From contig NZ_JAKGSI010000001.1 of assembly GCF_021568315.1 (NCBI RefSeq), forward strand, positions 1-64,000: DNA of 64,000 nt. Reading direction: 5' to 3'. The notes below the pieces were generated by a model. That model was not told the origin of the DNA and made no database searches. It was given only the letters and a program-made list of their open reading frames with translations. Each line of letters begins with the position of its first letter. Position 1 is the stretch's first letter. This document shows positions 43,587-52,803 of the stretch, piece after piece. Position numbers and translations under genes: made by a program. This stretch comes from Corynebacterium uropygiale (GTDB lineage: Bacteria; Actinomycetota; Actinomycetes; Mycobacteriales; Mycobacteriaceae).

Positions 43587-44258
43587 CTACACCGCCGGGG
43601 CATCGTCCTCGAGTTCTACGCGCTCGAACTTTTCCTCATCCACGGTGCCCACCACGCGAGCCGGCACTCCCATCGCGATGCTTCCCGCCGGGATGTCCTT
43701 GGTCACCACCGCGCCGGCGGCGATCACGGCGCCATCGCCGATCGTCACGCCGCCCAGCACGATGACCCCGCCGCCTAGCCACACGTCCTTGCCGATGGTG
43801 ATCGGCTCCGCCTTCTCCCACCCTGCGCGTCGCATCGCGACGTCATGTACCGGGTGGTTGATGGTGAGGAGCTGACAATTCGGCGCGAGCATCGAGCCCT
43901 CGCCCACGCGCACCGGCGCCGAGTCCAGAATCACCGTGTTGTAGTTGAGAAACACCCCCGAATCGAGGAACGTATTGCGCCCATACTCCACCTGGAGCGG
44001 CGCGTGCACCCCCATGGGATCCGAGCCTGGGGCGAGGATCTCCCGCAGCAGCTCCCCCGCCCGCTGGGGATCCGTGTTCGCCAGGTCATTGAACTCCTTG
44101 AGGCGTCGAGCCGTAGCGAGCTTCTGCTTCCCCAGCGTCTCCGGGGCGTCGGTCAGGTGCCACTGACCAGCGGCCATTCGCTCGAAGCCGGTCCAACGGA
44201 TGAGATCCTGTTGGGAAGAGCAGGGGTTGAAAGCCGTGTTGTCGTTGTTATTGGGCAT
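43587..44258 (-). CDS. maltose O-acetyltransferase-like hexapeptide transferase
   Basis: This 223-residue left-handed beta-helix acetyltransferase has an N-terminal Mac segment ([18 protein letters not shown]), the catalytic His in [10 protein letters not shown] and hexapeptide repeats through [20 protein letters not shown]. It transfers acetyl from acetyl-CoA to a sugar. The ATG at 44258 is preferred because GAGG is 11 nt upstream; an in-frame GTG 9 nt earlier is too close to it. Its GC content contrasts with the AT-rich flanks. Confidence 0.85.
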   Translation of the reverse strand: MPNNNDNTAFNPCSSQQDLIRWTGFERMAAGQWHLTDAPETLGKQKLATARRLKEFNDLANTDPQRAGELLREILAPGSDPMGVHAPLQVEYGRNTFLDSGVFLNYNTVILDSAPVRVGEGSMLAPNCQLLTINHPVHDVAMRRAGWEKAEPITIGKDVWLGGGVIVLGGVTIGDGAVIAAGAVVTKDIPAGSIAMGVPARVVGTVDEEKFERVELEDDAPAV

Positions 44259-44597
44259 GTGTTTCACATCCTCTATCGAAGATAATTATTCTGGCATTAT
44301 AAGAAGGAAAATAGTACACGACAACTATCGATGATACTGGGGCTACACTTGTAATGATGAATTTTGCTTGGTTGTTTATTGTGAACGAGGTCGATCGCGA
44401 GGGCTAACATGTAGGAAATGCCGTTGTTCAATAATATCCCTCTGCCACGCTTCTTATAATCGGGTCAGAACTGTGTGGAACAGTTGAGAGAATTATATTA
44501 TTTGAGCGCAATAATGTTTATTCTTGGTAATATACATAATATTATGAAATAATGAGTACTGGACTGGTCGCAGAAGAGAGTGAGATAGTCTGGCCAC
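44259..44597. other. AT-rich intergenic stretch
   Basis: 339 bp, strongly AT-rich, with no supported gene, RNA or repeat. It should hold the promoters of the divergent acetyltransferase and esterase genes. Confidence 0.35.
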
Positions 44598-45767
44598 ATG
44601 AACGGTGCGCGCGTGAGAGTGATTGTCGGATGGATCCTCGGGCTCTTCCTCTGTGGATATATAGTATTCGCGATCCTTCTTCCATACGGTCTGGGGCCGG
44701 TTGATGCCGTGGCGTTTCTTGCCTCGGTTGTGCTGTTGACAGTAGCACCCGCAGGGGTGATTCTGGGCGTCGTGGGAGTGGTATGCGCAGGTTGGGGACG
44801 ATGGCAGCGCCGAAATTCCACTGCGTCGTTGCGCTGCTCAGCTGGTGTAGCGCTCATACTGTGTGTCGGTGCAACGGCAACGATGGTCAGCGTGACCGTA
44901 TCCACGATGGCGGTAGCTTACCGGTATGGAGGTTCGGTCTCCATCGCCCAGGCACTTCTCCCCGGCCCGATGAGTAGTGAGAAGACACTACCGGATTTGC
45001 AGGTTTCTTATCCTGCGCAAGGTGAATATCCGAGTGGGGAGGTTGAGATATATGGTGCACAGCCTGAGGGTCGTGCGATGAGGCCTGTCATCGTCGATAT
45101 TCACGGTGGCGGATGGAATCAGGATGCTCACATGCCAGCCACACTCCGTTGGTTCGCCGACCATGGATACCTCGTGTTGCGACCGAGCTATGAATTAGCT
45201 ACTCCACAGCATCCAACAGCAGATAGCGTTCCGGGACAGGTATTGGGTGCGTATCGCTGGTGTGTTGAGCATGCAGCGCAATGGGGTGGAGACCCACAAC
45301 GGGTTGTCCTGTTTGGGGACTCCGCGGGAGGAGGCCTGGCATTGAGTGCAGCGTATCGGGCAGCAGAGGATTCTTCGCCTTTTCGTCCGCAAGCTGTTGT
45401 GGCGCTATATCCGACTGTTGATGTCAACGCTGTTGCTCGAGTGCGGACCCTTGGGGCTGGAAATGCAGCACGCGAGTATGTGGGTGCAGATGAAGATAAG
45501 AATCCAGAGGCGTTCGAAAGAGCCTCCAGTAGTCGGTGGATTCACCGGGGTGCACCGCGAACACTCATTATTCAGGGCGAGCATGATACATTTGTTCCCC
45601 CGGATTCCGTAGAGGATTTTGTCAAGGAAGCGCGGACTAGTGGAGTGGACGTGAAACTCGTTCGTGTACCGGCAGCGGATCATGCTTTCGACTCCCAGGG
45701 TGCTGGATCTCTTGGGTTTCAATTAGTGACAACGGTGACGGAGAGCTTCCTTCTCAGTAGTATCTAG
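44598..45767 (+). CDS. membrane-anchored alpha/beta hydrolase (HSL/BD-FAE type)
   Basis: This 389-residue protein has three or so N-terminal membrane helices (~1-115). A carboxylesterase-like domain follows: oxyanion motif DIHGGGW, nucleophile FGDSAGGG, the late Asp in GEHDTFVP and His in AADHAFD. The catalytic domain should face outside or sit on the membrane. Lower GC than the core genes suggests acquisition. Confidence 0.82.
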   Translation: MNGARVRVIVGWILGLFLCGYIVFAILLPYGLGPVDAVAFLASVVLLTVAPAGVILGVVGVVCAGWGRWQRRNSTASLRCSAGVALILCVGATATMVSVTVSTMAVAYRYGGSVSIAQALLPGPMSSEKTLPDLQVSYPAQGEYPSGEVEIYGAQPEGRAMRPVIVDIHGGGWNQDAHMPATLRWFADHGYLVLRPSYELATPQHPTADSVPGQVLGAYRWCVEHAAQWGGDPQRVVLFGDSAGGGLALSAAYRAAEDSSPFRPQAVVALYPTVDVNAVARVRTLGAGNAAREYVGADEDKNPEAFERASSSRWIHRGAPRTLIIQGEHDTFVPPDSVEDFVKEARTSGVDVKLVRVPAADHAFDSQGAGSLGFQLVTTVTESFLLSSI

Positions 45768-46188
45768 AGGGGCGTTATGCGCCGTTGCGTAGTGAAGAGT
45801 GTCGTGAAAAGTGAGGGCGTCCGCTATAAGGAGAAGTTTTCCATAATGTTGTGAGAAAATATTAGAGTCTAGGCCCTAATTGGAGGAAAAGCTTTTATAG
45901 GTAGTGAATTATTATTATCTAGAAATTCTAGGGATTGCAGGGTTGTCTCTGCTTTAAAATGTATCCTTGATACTGCTCTTTTTGTGGTCGACGACATGAA
46001 GTCAAGCATGTGGCCTACAGTATCTTCATTTTGTTAAAATCGCTAGAATCACGCATGGGTCAACTAAGGGATTGGTCGTCTCATTCGGGGCTATTGTCAT
46101 AATTTTCTTTGAAACACTGGTTGTCGAGCAGTGCAGGTATACGCTATTGGTCCTTGCCCAATAAAGCTCCATCCTCTATGGTGAACTC
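45768..46188. other. AT-rich intergenic stretch
   Basis: 421 bp without a supported gene; multiple stops in all frames, no recognised RNA or repeat. It closes the AT-rich accessory stretch before the GC-rich SDR gene. Confidence 0.35.
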
Positions 46189-46914
46189 ATGGAACATTCT
46201 CTGACTCAACAATCTACGCGAGTAGCGGTAGTCACCGGGGGTTCCTCGGGGATCGGGGAGGCCGCCGCGCGGGCCCTGGCCGGCGACGGCTGGCACGTCA
46301 TCGTCGCAGCTCGACGCCTGGATCGCCTCCAGCGCATCGCCGAGGAGATCGGCGGGACGGCCGTCGAACTCGACGTCACCGATGACGCCTCCGTGGCCGC
46401 CTTCGCAGCGCAGGTCGAGCGCGTGGACCTCCTGGTCAACAACGCCGGCGGGGCGAAGGGGCTGGAGCCCGTCGAGGAGACCACTCTCGACGACTGGCGC
46501 TGGATGTATGACACGAATGTGCTCGGCACCGTGCGCGTCACCCAGGCGCTGCTTCCGAAGCTCCGCGAATCCCAGGGGCTCATCATCAACATCGGGTCGA
46601 TCGCCGGCATCACCCCCTACGAGGGCGGATCCGGCTATAACGCGGCGAAGTTCGGCCTCCGTGCGCTCACCCGCGTGCTGCGGATTGAGAATGCGGAGAA
46701 GCACGTCCGCGTCTGTGAGATCGACCCCGGCCGCGTCGCCACCGACTTCTCCCTCGTCCGCTTCAACGGGGATGAATCCCGCGCCGAGGCCGTGTACAAG
46801 GACAAGATCAACCTGCTGGCGGAGGATATCGGGGAGGCCATCCGCTGGGTGGCCTCCCTCCCGCCGCGCGTGAACATTGACACCATGAACATCATGGCCG
46901 GCGACCAAATCTGA
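46189..46914 (+). CDS. short-chain dehydrogenase/reductase (YdfG-like)
   Basis: This 241-residue NAD(P)-dependent oxidoreductase has the cofactor motif TGGSSGIG, NNAGG, the catalytic Ser in INIGSIAG and YNAAK, and the PGRVATDF segment. Overall similarity is to YdfG-type serine or 3-hydroxy acid dehydrogenases. Its stop overlaps the LysE-family start by one base, so the two are coupled. Confidence 0.87.
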   Translation: MEHSLTQQSTRVAVVTGGSSGIGEAAARALAGDGWHVIVAARRLDRLQRIAEEIGGTAVELDVTDDASVAAFAAQVERVDLLVNNAGGAKGLEPVEETTLDDWRWMYDTNVLGTVRVTQALLPKLRESQGLIINIGSIAGITPYEGGSGYNAAKFGLRALTRVLRIENAEKHVRVCEIDPGRVATDFSLVRFNGDESRAEAVYKDKINLLAEDIGEAIRWVASLPPRVNIDTMNIMAGDQI

Positions 46915-47591
46915 TGAGCCTGTCCGCCCTCCTCACCCTCATCGGGGTCTGGCTCATGGCGCTGGCGTCCCCCGGGCCGGATGTGGTCCAGATTGTGCGT
47001 GTCGGCAGCCGCACCCGCCAGGCGGGCATCTGGTGTGCGCTCGGCATCATGGTGGGCAACACCGTGTGGATCCTCGCGAGCCTCGCCGGACTCTCCGCCC
47101 TCATCAGCACCCACCAGGAGACGCTCTCCGCGCTCCAGCTCGTGGGCGGCATCCTGCTGCTCATCATGGGAATCGGTGCCGTCCGCGGCGGGTGGGCGCA
47201 AGTCCGTGGCGACGGAGCCCGGCCGGTGGAGAGCGTCGGGGAGGCGTCGTCGGCACCACCCACGACGCCAGGTGCGATGCTGCGGCTCGGGATCCTCACC
47301 AACATGTCGAACCCCAAGGCGCTCCTCTTCTTTGGTGCGGTGTTTGCGCAGTTCATCACGCCGGAGCTGGGCTGGGGAGCGCGGCTGGGGATGGCGGTGC
47401 TGCTCATCCTCATTGGACTCGCGTGGTTTGTGGGGGTGGCGCTGGCGGTGCGGACCCTCGCGGCCTTCCTGCTGAGGCACAGCGGGGCGCTGGACATGGG
47501 GGCGGGGGTGGTCTTCCTCGGGGTAGCCGGCGTGCTGTTCTACGAGGCGTGGCAGGGCTTCGGGCTGCCCCGGCTGCTCAGCCCCCGCTAG
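46914..47591 (+). CDS. LysE/RhtB-family amino-acid exporter
   Basis: This 225-residue membrane protein has the family N-terminal block (ASPGPDVVQIVRVGSR), about six helices and the NMSNPKALLFFGAVF segment. The last codons and stop lie in the first unit of a 19-bp tandem repeat. Coupling to a YdfG-like dehydrogenase hints at a hydroxy amino acid substrate. Confidence 0.85.
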   Translation: MSLSALLTLIGVWLMALASPGPDVVQIVRVGSRTRQAGIWCALGIMVGNTVWILASLAGLSALISTHQETLSALQLVGGILLLIMGIGAVRGGWAQVRGDGARPVESVGEASSAPPTTPGAMLRLGILTNMSNPKALLFFGAVFAQFITPELGWGARLGMAVLLILIGLAWFVGVALAVRTLAAFLLRHSGALDMGAGVVFLGVAGVLFYEAWQGFGLPRLLSPR

Positions 47592-47655
47592 GGCGGGCAG
47601 CCCCCGCTAGGGCGGGCAGCCCCCGCTAGGGCGGGCAGCCCCCGCTAGGGCGGGC
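47581..47655. repeat. 19-bp tandem repeat, four copies
   Basis: Units gcccccgctagggcgggca start at 47581, 47600, 47619 and 47638 (the last lacks one base). Each unit contains a 5-bp inverted repeat (cccgc/gcggg, loop tagg). The first unit holds the stop codon of the exporter gene. The array may act as a series of small hairpins ending transcription, and its copy number is likely variable between strains. Confidence 0.9.
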
Positions 47656-47698
47656 GCGGACGGCGGGAGGGGATAGAGAAGGGGATAGACTAGCCCCC

Positions 47699-48007
47699 AT
47701 GCATACCGAGGATGTCGCGATCAGAGGGGACAGCATCAAGCTTGGGCAGTTCGTGAAGCTGGCCAACCTCGCTGCCACCGGGGGAGAAGCCAAGGAACTC
47801 ATCGCCAGCGGAATGGTGCAGGTCAACGGCGAGGTTGAGGTGCGGCGCGGCCGGACCCTTACCGAGGGGGACCTCGTGGCCCTCATGGACCCCACTACCG
47901 GATCCGCGCTCGCCAGCAGCCGGGTGAGCACCGACACCGACGACGACTACTTCGACGAAGCCACCGCCGATGATGACTTTGACCCCGAGAAGTGGAGGAA
48001 CCTCTAA
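47699..48007 (+). CDS. S4-domain RNA-binding protein (YbcJ-like)
   Basis: This 102-residue protein has an S4 fold (IKLGQFVKLANLAATGGEAK, then VQVNGEVEVRRGR) followed by an acidic C-terminal tail rich in Asp. Family members bind structured RNA. The stop overlaps the VOC-protein start (TAATG). Confidence 0.83.
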   Translation: MHTEDVAIRGDSIKLGQFVKLANLAATGGEAKELIASGMVQVNGEVEVRRGRTLTEGDLVALMDPTTGSALASSRVSTDTDDDYFDEATADDDFDPEKWRNL

Positions 48008-48828
48008 TGCCCGCGTTCGAAGCCCTGGGCGGCATGCCCTACTGGATTGAGCTGCTGAGCTCCGACCCGGCCCGCTCCGCGCACTTCTACTCCACGCTGC
48101 TGGGCTGGGAATGCGAGGGGGAGGACTACCGCCTGGCTCGCAAGGAGGGGCTGCCCGTGGCGGGCATCGTCACCCAACCCGAGGACGCCCCCTTCCCCGA
48201 CACGTGGGTGACCTACTTCCTCGCCGATCACCTCGAGGCCGACGTCGAGCGCGCCGAACAGCTCGGTGCCCGCATCCTCAGCCCCATCGCCGACGTCCGC
48301 CTCGGCCGCATGGCGCTCCTCGCCGACCCCGCCGGGGCGCTCCTTGGGCTCATCGAACCCCCAGGTGAAGAGGCATTCATCGCCGCCGGCGAACCCGGCA
48401 CCCCCGTCTGGCACGAGCTCACCGCCACCACCGGCTACGACAATGCCCTCACCTTCTACGAGGAGCTCTTCGGCTGGGCCACCAGCACCATCGACGGCGG
48501 CGCCGGCTCCGCGCTCCGCTACACCACCGCCCTCATGGACGGCGCCCCCTTCTGCGGAGTCCGCGACGCCGAAGGCCACTTCCCGCCCCAGGTCCCCAGC
48601 TTCTGGCAGGCCTTCCTTGGGGTCGCCAATGCCGACGACGCCGCCCGCACCATCACCGAATCCCACGGCGAGATCATCCGCGAACCCCACGACTCCGAAT
48701 TCGGCCGGATGCTCCTGGCCTCCGACCCGACCGGCGCCACCATCACCCTCTGCGAGGTCGACCCGCCCGCCCCCGAGGACATCTCCGAAGCCGACCCGCT
48801 GCACGGGCTGGACCTAGGGGAGATGTGA
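48007..48828 (+). CDS. VOC-family protein with two glyoxalase-like domains
   Basis: This 273-residue protein has two tandem VOC modules: the first from PYWIELLSSDPARSAHFYS, the second from PVWHELTATTGYDNALTFYE. It resembles actinobacterial glyoxalase or hydroxylase-like proteins of unassigned substrate. The ATG at 48007 is favoured by overlap with the S4 gene stop. Confidence 0.83.
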   Translation: MPAFEALGGMPYWIELLSSDPARSAHFYSTLLGWECEGEDYRLARKEGLPVAGIVTQPEDAPFPDTWVTYFLADHLEADVERAEQLGARILSPIADVRLGRMALLADPAGALLGLIEPPGEEAFIAAGEPGTPVWHELTATTGYDNALTFYEELFGWATSTIDGGAGSALRYTTALMDGAPFCGVRDAEGHFPPQVPSFWQAFLGVANADDAARTITESHGEIIREPHDSEFGRMLLASDPTGATITLCEVDPPAPEDISEADPLHGLDLGEM

Positions 48829-48832
48829 ACCT

Positions 48833-49087
48833 CTAAAAGTGGTAGCGGCAGGAGGCAATAAGTATTTTTTCTCCTGAGATTCTGTACACCAGTCGGTGCT
48901 CGTGGTTGATCCGTCGAGACCAGTATCCGGAGAGATTGCTCTTCAGGGGCTCGGGTTTCCCGATTCCTTCATTCCGGTGTCGGGAAATATCCTCGATGAG
49001 GCGATTAATCCGCTTGAGGATCTTCCTGTCCTGCTGTTGCCAATACAGATAGTCCTCCCACGCGTTCTCGTCCCAGATGAGAATCAT
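48833..49087 (-). CDS. yoeB: YoeB/Txe-type mRNA interferase toxin
   Basis: This 84-residue RelE-superfamily toxin shows WEDYLYWQQQDRK, GKPEPLKSNLSGYWSRRI and the C-terminal catalytic ASCRYHF, all typical of YoeB. Its ATG overlaps the antitoxin stop (ATGA). It cleaves mRNA at the ribosome when freed from its antitoxin. Confidence 0.9.
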   Translation of the reverse strand: MILIWDENAWEDYLYWQQQDRKILKRINRLIEDISRHRNEGIGKPEPLKSNLSGYWSRRINHEHRLVYRISGEKILIASCRYHF

Positions 49088-49344
49088 TCATCGGCCTCGA
49101 GAAGATCGTGGGAGATGCCCTCGCCATTGTTGAGTCGTTCGACGGCCTCCAGGAGGCGTTGGGCATTGCGTGGTGATCGCATGAGGTACGCGCTCTCCAC
49201 GAGTGAGTTGTAGTCATCAAGGGAGAGAAGAACCGCAGACCCCTTACCGCTGCGGGTGATGATGACTTCCTCGTGGTCGTCCACCGCGCTGCTGAGGGCC
49301 TCGGCATAGTGGGCCCGTGACTCGGAGTACGACATGGTCCGCAT
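49084..49344 (-). CDS. yefM: YefM/Phd-type antitoxin
   Basis: This 86-residue antitoxin has the Phd/YefM N-terminal DNA-binding part (SYSESRAHYAEALSSAV, then VIITRSGKGSAVLLSLDDYN) and a helical C-terminus that binds the toxin. AGGAGG 5 nt upstream decides the ATG at 49344. The pair should autorepress from a promoter just upstream (49345-49440). Confidence 0.9.
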   Translation of the reverse strand: MRTMSYSESRAHYAEALSSAVDDHEEVIITRSGKGSAVLLSLDDYNSLVESAYLMRSPRNAQRLLEAVERLNNGEGISHDLLEADE

Positions 49345-49489
49345 GATGACCTCCTCGTGGTCTCGTATCGTGCTGGCGCGCACATGTCACGCAAAGCGTA
49401 CGAGATATTGTACGTGTGGTCAAGGAAGGGGTGCGGGCGGCAGCTTCAGGGCTGAGGGATGAAAGGCCCTAGTAGTGGTGAGGCCCGGG

Positions 49490-50470
49490 TTAGTCCTCCT
49501 TGAGAAACTCCGCCACATCCGTGATCCGCTGCCGGGCAACCTCTGGCGTGGAGATCCAGTGCTGGGAGATATACGCCCTCACTGTGGCATTCGCGGGCAG
49601 TGAGGCGGGCGGTTCGGTGAGCTCGTCGTGCTCGGCGATCTGGACGAGGGTGCGCGGCCAGCGCTCGGGTTCGGGGAGGTCCGGGATGGGGCCGGCGCTC
49701 TCCGGGAGGGCGCCCAGGCTCTGGAGCTCCGGGAAGGTGAGCACCAGCGAGTCCGCCTTCTCTGCCAGGAGAAGGGCCAGCGCAGCGCCGGAATCGGCGC
49801 CCCACAGGCTCACCGACTGGGCCCCCTGGAGGCGGGCGTGGCGGATCGCCTGGCTGGTGGCGTCGAGAATCTCAGCGAGGCTGGCGGCGGGGAGGAGGGG
49901 GTAGTCGACGTCGATGATCGTGGTGCCGGAGACCTCGGCGGCGCCGGCGACCTCGGGGCGCCATTGCATGTCGAGGGCGGTGCCGGAGCCCCGCCACCAG
50001 CCGCCGCCGTGGAGGGAGACCGCCCAGCGCCCGGAGGGGGAGCTGGGTTCCAGGATGCAGGCGGGCTGGCCGGGCAGGTCGCGGAGGGTGACGCCGCCGG
50101 GGAAGGCGACGCCCGGCATCGCGTGATCGAGGCCAGAGCCCAGCATGAGCATGGCGGCGTGCGTGCTGCGATCGGGAAGGCGGGCGAAGTAGTTGTCCGC
50201 CTCGGTGGGGTCGCCGCTGCCGCCCCGCCAGGGCGGGGTGAGGTCAGGGAGGGGGTGGTGGGCGTCGAGGTAGCTGGCGAGTTGCTCCAACTGCTCCTCG
50301 GGGCTCAGCTTCTCCTCCCAGCCGCCGACGCGGAACGCCGCGCGCTCGGCGGCCTCGCGTTCCTCCGCCGGCAGGGAGGGATCCGGGGCGGCGGGGCGGG
50401 AGTGCTCGGCGGAGTGCGCGCCGGGCTCGGAGTGCTCGGAGGGCTGGTGGGGCGTAGACGTCATGGCCAC
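49490..50470 (-). CDS. alpha/beta hydrolase-like protein
   Basis: This 326-residue protein has a charged N-terminal ~100 residues, then an esterase fold with oxyanion motif SLHGGGWW and the nucleophile region WGADSGAALAL. The glycines flanking the serine of the usual GDSAG motif are replaced by Ala, so activity may be altered. Late Asp (AEHDEL) and His (SQHWIS) are present. Confidence 0.7.
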   Translation of the reverse strand: MAMTSTPHQPSEHSEPGAHSAEHSRPAAPDPSLPAEEREAAERAAFRVGGWEEKLSPEEQLEQLASYLDAHHPLPDLTPPWRGGSGDPTEADNYFARLPDRSTHAAMLMLGSGLDHAMPGVAFPGGVTLRDLPGQPACILEPSSPSGRWAVSLHGGGWWRGSGTALDMQWRPEVAGAAEVSGTTIIDVDYPLLPAASLAEILDATSQAIRHARLQGAQSVSLWGADSGAALALLLAEKADSLVLTFPELQSLGALPESAGPIPDLPEPERWPRTLVQIAEHDELTEPPASLPANATVRAYISQHWISTPEVARQRITDVAEFLKED

Positions 50471-50500
50471 CAGCCTAGCCGGCGCCGAGCGGAGCGGGCC

Positions 50501-52429
50501 CTACCAGATGGTGACGCGGTTCTCTGGCGCGATCCACATCGGGGAATCTTCCGTGACCTCGGGGAAGGCCTCGTAGAACTCCGCGATATTCGCCGCGATG
50601 ACATTGCAGCGGAACTCGGCGGGGGAGTGGGGATCGATGGCCAGGTATTGCTGCGCCATCTCCGGGCGGATCGCCGTGCGCCACACCCGCGCCCAGGAGA
50701 GGAAGAGCCGCTGCAGCCCGGTGAATGTGCGGGTCGCGAGCTCCGGGTCTGCCCCCTCGGCCTCGAAGGGGAGCTCCTCCGATTCCCCGTGGTCCTTCAC
50801 CCAGTTGTGGTAGGCGACGACGGCAATCCCCAATCCGCCCAGGTCGCCGATATTTTCGCCCAGCGTGAAGCTGCCATTGACGCCCGAGGACTCGATGCCC
50901 GCCTCCTTGAGCACGGTGGGCACCAGCCCGTCGTACTGGGCGACCAGCCGGTCGGTGAGGGCGGTGAAGGCTTCGCGGTCCTCGTCGTTCCACCAGGAGT
51001 TGAGGTCCCCGTTGCCGTCGTAGCGGGAGCCCTGGTCGTCGAAACCGTGGCCGATCTCGTGGCCAATCACCGCGCCGATCGCGCCGAAGTTCTCCGCGGC
51101 GTCGGCCTCCGGGTTGTAGAAGGGCGGGCGGAGGATCGCGGCGGGGAAGGTGATGTCGTTGACGACGGGGTTGTAGAAGGCGTTGACCGTTTGCGGGGTG
51201 GCGAACCACTCGTCGCGGTCGGCGGGGTGCCCGAGCTTGCTCAGCTCATAATCGTGCAGGTAGGAGGCGCCGCGACGGACGTTGTCCAGCAGGTGCTCGC
51301 CGCCGGGCTGGAGCTCCAGCCCATCGTAGGTGCGGGGGCGGTCCGGGTAGCCGATCTTCGCCTTGAACTTGTCCAGCTTCACCAGCGCCCGCTGCTGGGT
51401 GGCCTCCGTCATCCAGCTGAGCTGGGAGATGCGCTCGCGGTAGGCCTCGATGAGGTAGTGGACCAGCTGCTGCATCTCCGCGCGGTGGGAGGCGGGGAAG
51501 TGCTTCTCCACGAAGAGCTGGCCGATCTCATGGCCCACCATCTGCTCCGCGAGGGAGACGCCGCGCTTCCAGCGATCGCGCTGCTTGGTGGCCCCGCTGA
51601 GGGCCGTGCCGTAGAAGGCGAAGTTCGCGTCGCCCACCTCTTCCGGCAGCAGCGTCGAGCGCGCGTTGAGCACCTGCCACGCGCCCCAGAGCTGCCAATC
51701 CGCCAGCCGATCCTCGCTGAGCAGGGACGCGAGGTGCTCCACATAACTCGGCATCATGGAGATCACGCGCTGCCCCTTCAGGCCCGCGCCGGCGAGCAGC
51801 CGCTGGATGACCTCCGGCAGATCGTCGATCTCCGTGGGGTTATAGGTCTTCATCGCATCGCGCGTGGCCACCACATCCCAGTGCCCCGCCGCGATGTCCT
51901 TCTCCAGGGCGACGACGCGCTGCCCCGCCGTGGCAGCGTCCAGTCCCGCGCGCTGCTCCGGGCTGAGGAACTCGAGCATGCGCCCCACATGCTTCTCGTA
52001 TTTCTGCAGCGTCTCGGCGTGGGCGGACTCGCGATAATAGGCCTCATCGGGCAGGCCCAGCCCCGACTGCACGAGGTACGCCACCGCATCCTCGCCGATG
52101 GAATCCTTCGCGACCCAGAACGTCAGCGGCGCCGGCACCCCCAGCCGGTCGAGGGCCCCCAGGTGCTCGGCGAACTCGCCCACGTTCGCGGCCTGCAGCA
52201 GGGCCAGATCCTCCGCGAGGGGCTCCATCCCGGCGGCGTTGATCGCGTCCGTGTCCATGAAGCCGGAATAGAAGATGCCTGGGCGGTGGTCGTCGTCGCG
52301 AACAATGGCATGAACATCCTCCTCCGCCTGGTCACGGAGGAGGTGGAAGGTGCCGTCCACGGCGCGGTCCTCGGGAATCGTGTGGCTCTTCAGCCAGGGG
52401 CCATTAACGTAGTAATAGAGATCGTTCAT
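50501..52429 (-). CDS. M13-family zinc metallopeptidase (PepO-like)
   Basis: This 642-residue endopeptidase has the M13 motifs NAFYNP, the zinc site VIGHEIGHGFDDQG and the third ligand in ENIGDLGG. It has no signal peptide and starts directly at the family N-terminus (DLYYYVNGPWL), so it is cytosolic, as in PepO of lactic acid bacteria. The ATG at 52429 is preferred over an in-frame GTG 9 nt upstream. Confidence 0.9.
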   Translation of the reverse strand: MNDLYYYVNGPWLKSHTIPEDRAVDGTFHLLRDQAEEDVHAIVRDDDHRPGIFYSGFMDTDAINAAGMEPLAEDLALLQAANVGEFAEHLGALDRLGVPAPLTFWVAKDSIGEDAVAYLVQSGLGLPDEAYYRESAHAETLQKYEKHVGRMLEFLSPEQRAGLDAATAGQRVVALEKDIAAGHWDVVATRDAMKTYNPTEIDDLPEVIQRLLAGAGLKGQRVISMMPSYVEHLASLLSEDRLADWQLWGAWQVLNARSTLLPEEVGDANFAFYGTALSGATKQRDRWKRGVSLAEQMVGHEIGQLFVEKHFPASHRAEMQQLVHYLIEAYRERISQLSWMTEATQQRALVKLDKFKAKIGYPDRPRTYDGLELQPGGEHLLDNVRRGASYLHDYELSKLGHPADRDEWFATPQTVNAFYNPVVNDITFPAAILRPPFYNPEADAAENFGAIGAVIGHEIGHGFDDQGSRYDGNGDLNSWWNDEDREAFTALTDRLVAQYDGLVPTVLKEAGIESSGVNGSFTLGENIGDLGGLGIAVVAYHNWVKDHGESEELPFEAEGADPELATRTFTGLQRLFLSWARVWRTAIRPEMAQQYLAIDPHSPAEFRCNVIAANIAEFYEAFPEVTEDSPMWIAPENRVTIW

Positions 52430-52487
52430 GGGGACCACTGTAGTGAGAAGCCCCGCCCCCGGACGAGGCGACGCCGCCGGGCGCCCC

Positions 52488-52799
52488 TTAGCCGAAGGTG
52501 GGTGGCGGCCAGTGCCCCAGGGTCACGACGTACGCGAGCTGTAAAAAGAGCATAAAGAGGAGCACTTCCAGGATGGGCGCCAGCCCGCCCACGATGGAGG
52601 CCACCAGCAGCCCGCGGGAGCGCTTCTGCCACAGGCACAGGATGCTGAGAATGATGCCGATGGGCACGGTCACAACGGCGCAGCGAAAGACGGTGACGCC
52701 CGCGCTGAGCGTGAGGATGATGGGCACAATGATGCAGAGCAGTGCGATGACCAGGATCGCGATGCCGAGGGGGTCGCGCGGGAGGGAAGGGCGACGCAT
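52488..52799 (-). CDS. small membrane protein coupled to PLA2-like gene
   Basis: This 103-residue protein has three to four helices (e.g. IAILVIALLCIIVPIILTL and LEVLLFMLFLQLAYVV). Its ribosome site AGGTGG lies in the final codons of the upstream PLA2-like gene, and only 4 bp separate stop and start, so the two are translationally coupled. It could protect the membrane or export the partner; this is inference from position. Confidence 0.65.
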   Translation of the reverse strand: MRRPSLPRDPLGIAILVIALLCIIVPIILTLSAGVTVFRCAVVTVPIGIILSILCLWQKRSRGLLVASIVGGLAPILEVLLFMLFLQLAYVVTLGHWPPPTFG

Positions 52800-52803
52800 G
52801 GTT

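Noticed and set aside
47581..47655. CRISPR array
   Set aside because: Units abut directly with no unique spacers and no cas genes are present.
49628..52555. 975-codon open frame antisense to the M13 peptidase and esterase-like genes
   Set aside because: Shadow frame spanning two real genes and their spacer.
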